Part shown: positions 59,957 through 64,000 of the stretch, piece after piece
How positions within the stretch are numbered: position 1 is the stretch's first letter
Layout of the letters: each line of letters opens with the position of its first letter
Assembly: GCF_003387355.1 (NCBI RefSeq)
Contig: NZ_QUNH01000001.1
Span: 1,374,023 to 1,438,022 of the forward strand
DNA from: Winogradskyella sediminis
Lineage (GTDB): Bacteria > Bacteroidota > Bacteroidia > Flavobacteriales > Flavobacteriaceae
Length of the DNA stretch: 64,000 nucleotides
Direction: 5' to 3'
Notes under the pieces: model-generated
The model's input: the letters and a program-made list of their open reading frames with translations, nothing else
The model's database searches: none
Told to the model about the DNA's origin: nothing
Translations under genes and position numbers: made by a program

Positions 59957-60803
59957 TCCTATTTTTATAATTGGCGTGAGCCGGACAGGTTCAAAATTTT
60001 ATATGCAATTACTCAACTCTCACCCTGATATATGCATCTTACCCGAATTAATGTTTAAGCATCCCCATAAAAAGGATTTATTTTCTGAAGTGGAATTGAA
60101 ATTACAAGAAAATAATCTTGAAGCTTTAGTCGAAAGTCTTTATCTTTTTAAAGAGAGAGCAACTTATACTAACACTATTAAATTAGTAGATAGAGAATTA
60201 TTGAAAAGTAATTTAGCTAATTTAGAATACTTAAAACCCTATACAGTATTAAATAGTATATTAAAATTGGCAGCTTTAAGCAAGAACAAAAAGCAATATG
60301 GTGCTAAGTTTCCAATACACTATAGTTACACCGCTGAATTACTACATGCAAATAAGAATAGTAGGATAATTTACTTAACTCGAGATCCTAGAGCTATATT
60401 TTACTCTGATTACAGAAAGAAGAGAGATGAGCAGAAAAATATAGGTAATAACTTCCCAATAAAAGGGATGCTTTTAAAACCAGCTGTTTTATTTTACACA
60501 ATTCTAGAATGGAAAAAAAGTATGACTCTATTTAAAAAAATGAAAAAAAGTAAATTGGGGGAGAGAATTAAATTGTTCAAATTTGAAAGTATTATTATAG
60601 AGGAGGAGCAAGTAATAAAAAGCATAGCAAAGTTTATTGATGAGAAACCAGATAGTTTTTCAACAGAAAACATGAAAATTATGGACTCGAGTTTTTCTGA
60701 AAAACCAAAATTAAACCGTTGGAAAAATAACTTGAACACTATTGAAAAATTAATTTTTAAAATTTCTATTGGACGTAAAATGAAGGAATATGGATATCTG
60801 TAA
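59946..60803 (+). CDS. PAPS-dependent sulfotransferase
   Basis: 285 aa. PAPS-binding 5'-phosphosulfate loop FIIGVSRTGSKFYMQLL (about residues 6-22), LPELMFKHP, and the 3'-phosphate motif IYLTRDPRAIFYSD. A sulfotransferase type that acts on carbohydrate hydroxyls is the natural reading inside a polysaccharide operon. The needed PAPS comes from cysDNC 10 kb upstream. ATG 59946 is preferred over the TTG at 59928; the gene overlaps both neighbours. Confidence 0.88.
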   Translation: MKNNPIFIIGVSRTGSKFYMQLLNSHPDICILPELMFKHPHKKDLFSEVELKLQENNLEALVESLYLFKERATYTNTIKLVDRELLKSNLANLEYLKPYTVLNSILKLAALSKNKKQYGAKFPIHYSYTAELLHANKNSRIIYLTRDPRAIFYSDYRKKRDEQKNIGNNFPIKGMLLKPAVLFYTILEWKKSMTLFKKMKKSKLGERIKLFKFESIIIEEEQVIKSIAKFIDEKPDSFSTENMKIMDSSFSEKPKLNRWKNNLNTIEKLIFKISIGRKMKEYGYL

Positions 60804-61977
60804 GTCATTTTATAAACTAAAAACTTATTGTGAAGCCGAAGATTTCAAAGGTTGGGATCCTTATGATGGGATGAACTCTAAGGTTTTTCAGGCCCTACCA
60901 TTAAAACATTGGGACTTAGCACGATTAGCTTGGATTCAAGGATTTAAGCGGAGTCCTATTAATTTTAGAAAGCTACTTTTGGTGCCTAAAGAGCATAATA
61001 CAAAAGGTTTGGCTTTATTTCTTTTAGGGTATTGCCGCTTATATAAGTTAGCTGAAAGCGGAAATGAAGACTTTGGAACTAAAGACCAGATTTTACAGCG
61101 TATTAATGAACTTTCAGAATTACTATTAGGCTTAAGGTCTAAAGGCTATTCGGGGTCAGCTTGGGGATATAATTTCGATTGGCAAGCGAGACGTTTGTTT
61201 TTGTTTAAAAAATATACACCAACGGTTGTAGCCACTTGTTTTTGTGTGGAAGCTTTACTAGAAAGTTACGAAATCACTAAAAATGAACAAGTTTTAAAAG
61301 AAACGGTAACGGCTGCCGATTTTGTAGTAAAGGATTTATCGAGAACAAAACATGGCAGCGGAATCATTTTTTCATATAGTGTGCTAGATGGTAATAATAC
61401 CGTGATTAACGCATCGTTATTAGGAGCTAAAATATTAAGCTATTCTTATAAATATACCAAAAACCAAACGCATGCTGATTTAGCAAAACAAGCGGTTATG
61501 GCAGCTTGTGATTTGCAAAGTGAAGATGGTTCCTGGATTTATGGTTTATTGCCCGTACAATCTTGGATCGATAGTTTTCATACCGGCTTCAATTTAGATG
61601 CTATTGAAACCTATCAACAAAATACTGGAGATCTAAGCTTTCAAACGTATTTAGATAAAGGATTAAAGTACTATCTAGACAATTTCTTTGAAGCTAATGG
61701 GATGCCAAAATATTACCACGATAAAACATTTCCAATAGATATTCATTGTCCAGCACAAGTCATTGTAACCTTATCTAAGATGAAAGCGTTTCGACCTAAT
61801 AAAGCTTTACTTTCTAAAGTGTTACATTGGACTATAGATAATATGCAACATAAAAAAGGCTACTTTTATTATCAATATAGACAAGGCATGAGTTCTAAAA
61901 TATCCTATATGCGGTGGTCTAATGCCTTTATGTTTAACGCTATGGCGCATTACTTACTAGAAACAAAATCTAAATAA
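60790..61977 (+). CDS. Alpha/alpha-toroid protein of unknown function
   Basis: 395 aa, not assigned. The helical pattern with repeated Trp/Gly/Asp stretches (SAWGYNFDWQARRLF, LQSEDGSWIYGLL, SWIDSFHTGFNLDAIETYQ, YYHDKTFPIDIHCPAQVIVTLSK, YFYYQYRQGMSSKISYMRWSNAFMFNAMAHYLL) is that of (alpha/alpha)6-barrel enzymes such as glycan lyases/hydrolases or prenyltransferase-like toroids. No signal peptide, so it acts in the cytoplasm. Overlaps the sulfotransferase gene by 14 bp. Composition is less AT-rich than the genes before it. Confidence 0.7.
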   Translation: MDICKSFYKLKTYCEAEDFKGWDPYDGMNSKVFQALPLKHWDLARLAWIQGFKRSPINFRKLLLVPKEHNTKGLALFLLGYCRLYKLAESGNEDFGTKDQILQRINELSELLLGLRSKGYSGSAWGYNFDWQARRLFLFKKYTPTVVATCFCVEALLESYEITKNEQVLKETVTAADFVVKDLSRTKHGSGIIFSYSVLDGNNTVINASLLGAKILSYSYKYTKNQTHADLAKQAVMAACDLQSEDGSWIYGLLPVQSWIDSFHTGFNLDAIETYQQNTGDLSFQTYLDKGLKYYLDNFFEANGMPKYYHDKTFPIDIHCPAQVIVTLSKMKAFRPNKALLSKVLHWTIDNMQHKKGYFYYQYRQGMSSKISYMRWSNAFMFNAMAHYLLETKSK

Positions 61978-61978
61978 T

Positions 61979-62677
61979 ATGGAGGCTAAGTCCTTAAACG
62001 GAGTCATGACTTTTGCTCCAACATCCAGAAAAGAATTAATGCAATATGCCTTTGATAACCATAAAATTATGGTGGCTGTTAATGCAGAGAAAATTTTGCA
62101 TGCTACAGATGAAAGTAGAGCACTAATCAATAGAAATATGGGATATCCAGATGGTATTGGTGCAGTTTGGGCTTTACAGAAAAAAGGAATAGATAAAGTC
62201 GTTAAGATTCCTGGGTGTGAACTATGGTTAGATGTTGTTGCTAATTATTATAAGACAAAATCGTTCTATTTAGTGGGTGGAAAACAAGAGGTCATTGAAG
62301 AGACGGTTTCTAAATTAAAATCAGAATTTAATGGCATCAATATCTGTAACTATAGAAATGGTTATATTAAGACAGAAGTTGAAGAATTGGCTTTAATTGA
62401 CGATATTAAAAAGCACAATCCAGATGTCGTTTTTGTAGCCATGGGCTCGCCAAAGCAAGAGTTATTAATGGAACGTATTCAAAAAGAACATCAAGCCGTT
62501 TATCAGGGCTTAGGTGGAAGTTATGATGTCTATACAGGAAATGTAAAACGGGCACCAGAGTGGTGGGTAAAAAACAACATGGAATGGACCTATAGATTGT
62601 TAAGCCAGCCATCAAGAATAAAACGACAAATACACTTAGTTCGATTTTTTGTTAATTTGCACTTAAATCGGTATTAA
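61979..62677 (+). CDS. WecG/TagA/CpsF-family glycosyltransferase (GT26)
   Basis: 232 aa, normal for the family. KILHATDESRALINRNMGYPDGIGAVWALQKKG near the N-terminus carries the catalytic Asp; FVAMGSPKQELLMERI, GLGGSYDVYTGNVKRAPEWW and the C-terminal WTYRLLSQPSRIKRQ are typical. TagA/WecG enzymes add ManNAc(A) to a lipid-linked GlcNAc; the UDP-GlcNAc 2-epimerase gene 126 bp downstream would supply the UDP-ManNAc. Confidence 0.93.
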   Translation: MEAKSLNGVMTFAPTSRKELMQYAFDNHKIMVAVNAEKILHATDESRALINRNMGYPDGIGAVWALQKKGIDKVVKIPGCELWLDVVANYYKTKSFYLVGGKQEVIEETVSKLKSEFNGINICNYRNGYIKTEVEELALIDDIKKHNPDVVFVAMGSPKQELLMERIQKEHQAVYQGLGGSYDVYTGNVKRAPEWWVKNNMEWTYRLLSQPSRIKRQIHLVRFFVNLHLNRY

Positions 62678-62802
62678 TTTGGATTATAATATCCTTTTTA
62701 ATGTTATAAATATTATTAAAAAGTAACAATATCTCATTGCAAGAGCTTTAATGAAGTTTTAATGTAATAGTATCAATATAAAACAGTCAATTTAATTTCA
62801 AT

Positions 62803-63900
62803 ATGTATAAAATCACAATAATTGCTGGTGCAAGACCAAATTTCATGAAGATTGCACCTATTATTCATGCCATTCAAAAAGCCAAACAAGAAAATGTCGA
62901 CATTGATTATCGCTTAGTTCATACAGGTCAACATTATGATAAAAATATGTCGGGTAGTTTTTTTGAACAACTAGAAATTCCTGAACCACATGTAAACCTA
63001 GAATGTAGCGGAGGTACTCAAGCAGAGCAGACGGCAGCAATTATGATTAGCTTTGAAAAAGAACTAATGGCAAATCCATCGGATTTGGTACTTGTTGTTG
63101 GTGATGTCACCTCTACAATGGCATGTGCACTAGTGGCGCAAAAATTACATACCAAAGTAGCTCATGTTGAAGGAGGTATACGTTCCGATGATTGGTCTAT
63201 GCCCGAAGAAATTAACCGTTTGGTAACCGATAGTATTACGAACTACTTTTTTACAACTTCAGAAACAGCAAATACAAATTTGAAACAAAGTGGAGTAAAA
63301 GACGAGCAAATATTTTTCGTAGGAAACACTATGATTGATACATTGTTAAAGCAACGTCCTAATTTTACACAACCTAAAGTTTGGAACGCATTAGGATTGG
63401 AAGAAAGGAATTACATCGTAATGACACTGCACAGACCAGCAAATGTAGATGAGGAGTCACAGCTAAAAGATATGATTGACGAAATCATTGCGAATACGCA
63501 AGATCTTCCCTTAATTTTTCCGGTACATCCAAGAACAGCAAAAATTTTAGAACGCTTAAATATTAGTCATTTAAGATTACACACCGTACAGCCGTTAAGT
63601 TATTTAGAGTTTAATTATCTAGTAGAAAAGGCTAAAGCCGTAATAACAGATTCGGGTGGGATTACAGAAGAAGCATCAATTATGCGCGTACCATGCTTAA
63701 CGTTGAGAGATAATACCGAACGACCAGAAACGATTAGCTTAGGTACAAACGAATTGATAGGGACTAACCCTAAAAATCTAAAACCATATTTAGAGACTTT
63801 GTTCGCTGATGATTGGAAACAAGGAAATGATATTCCTTTATGGGATGGCAATACAGCAACCAGAATTATTTCTACGATAACTTCAGTTATTAATAAATAG
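62803..63900 (+). CDS. wecB: UDP-N-acetylglucosamine 2-epimerase (non-hydrolysing)
   Basis: 365 aa. Forms UDP-ManNAc from UDP-GlcNAc. AGARPNFMKIAPI at the N-terminus, LVHTGQHYDKNMSGSFF, HVEGGIRSDDWSMPEEINR with the catalytic Asp/Glu/His set, MTLHRPANVDE, and DSGGITEEA near the end. Full length. Starts after a 125-bp gap in which I see no clear consensus promoter; it may be read from the upstream operon. Confidence 0.95.
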   Translation: MYKITIIAGARPNFMKIAPIIHAIQKAKQENVDIDYRLVHTGQHYDKNMSGSFFEQLEIPEPHVNLECSGGTQAEQTAAIMISFEKELMANPSDLVLVVGDVTSTMACALVAQKLHTKVAHVEGGIRSDDWSMPEEINRLVTDSITNYFFTTSETANTNLKQSGVKDEQIFFVGNTMIDTLLKQRPNFTQPKVWNALGLEERNYIVMTLHRPANVDEESQLKDMIDEIIANTQDLPLIFPVHPRTAKILERLNISHLRLHTVQPLSYLEFNYLVEKAKAVITDSGGITEEASIMRVPCLTLRDNTERPETISLGTNELIGTNPKNLKPYLETLFADDWKQGNDIPLWDGNTATRIISTITSVINK

Positions 63901-64000
63901 TTATTTTTATATTAAATTTAACACACATTTATTTTAAAATAGTTATCAGGAAAGTTACTAGCGCAATAATTTGTACCTTGCCAGCAAATCTGAGATGTCT
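63901..64000. other. Window edge after wecB
   Basis: 100 bp of AT-rich sequence. TACCTTGC near 63972 resembles a -7 promoter element with mismatches, so a gene may start just beyond the window. Nothing else seen. Confidence 0.3.

Overview
The window is a stretch of chromosome from a member of the Flavobacteriaceae (phylum Bacteroidota). The signs are low GC, promoters of the Bacteroidota type (TAnnTTTG at -7, sometimes with TTG about 19 bp upstream), almost no Shine-Dalgarno sequences, two secreted proteins with type IX secretion (T9SS) C-terminal sorting domains, and a flavobacterial-style division cluster with PASTA-FtsI, a long-tailed FtsZ and no murF. NhaA and a PAPS/sulfotransferase route to a sulfated polysaccharide would suit a marine organism, but the genus cannot be told from the window.

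Layout. 1-4.6 kb: the 3' part of a tail-specific protease, an OppC-like permease, and on the minus strand engB and an alpha/beta hydrolase. 4.7-20.9 kb: a complete dcw (division and cell wall) cluster in the order mraZ-rsmH-ftsL-ftsI-murE-mraY-murD-ftsW-murG-murC-ftsQ-ftsA-ftsZ, with a MraZ operator in front and a strong terminator behind. Two copies of a small palindromic intergenic repeat sit in it and create false upstream starts for murD and ftsW. 21-23.2 kb: yqeY, tRNA-Arg(TCG) with hairpin repeats, and two orphan small proteins. 23.2-33.1 kb: FUSC-type membrane protein (no standard start codon), a membrane-tethered GltB-like FMN/Fe-S protein, cardiolipin synthase, NhaA, glutamate dehydrogenase and an MtfA-like peptidase. 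33.1-37.3 kb: UDP-glucuronate decarboxylase, a beta-barrel protein, and a compact minus-strand unit of a 54-residue peptide, an HPr-kinase-like protein and a PF14907-type nucleotidyltransferase. 37.6-44.8 kb: two large paralogous T9SS-secreted proteins. 45.4-50 kb: sulfate activation (DUF2061, cysC, cysD, cysN, cysQ). 50.1-63.9 kb: an exopolysaccharide locus with overlapping genes (acyltransferases, flippase, glycosyltransferases, polymerase, deacetylase, GNAT, FemAB-like, sulfotransferase, alpha/alpha-toroid protein, TagA/WecG transferase, UDP-GlcNAc 2-epimerase).

How the parts work together. The dcw genes make lipid II and the divisome. The cys genes make PAPS and remove PAP, which is what the sulfotransferase in the adjacent polysaccharide operon needs; no PAPS reductase is visible, so sulfation of a surface glycan is the likely use. 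UDP-GlcNAc 2-epimerase would feed UDP-ManNAc to the TagA/WecG-type transferase.

The best candidate for an undescribed system is 34842-37293. A small signal-like peptide ending in ...GGDPFS-COOH is followed by an HprK-like kinase and a nucleotidyltransferase. This resembles the kinase/nucleotidyltransferase tailoring pair of some lasso-peptide clusters (C-terminal Ser phosphorylation), but no lasso cyclase or protease gene is nearby. Second is the ftsZ leader, which carries a full-strength Shine-Dalgarno in front of a nine-codon mini-ORF, an anomaly for this phylum.
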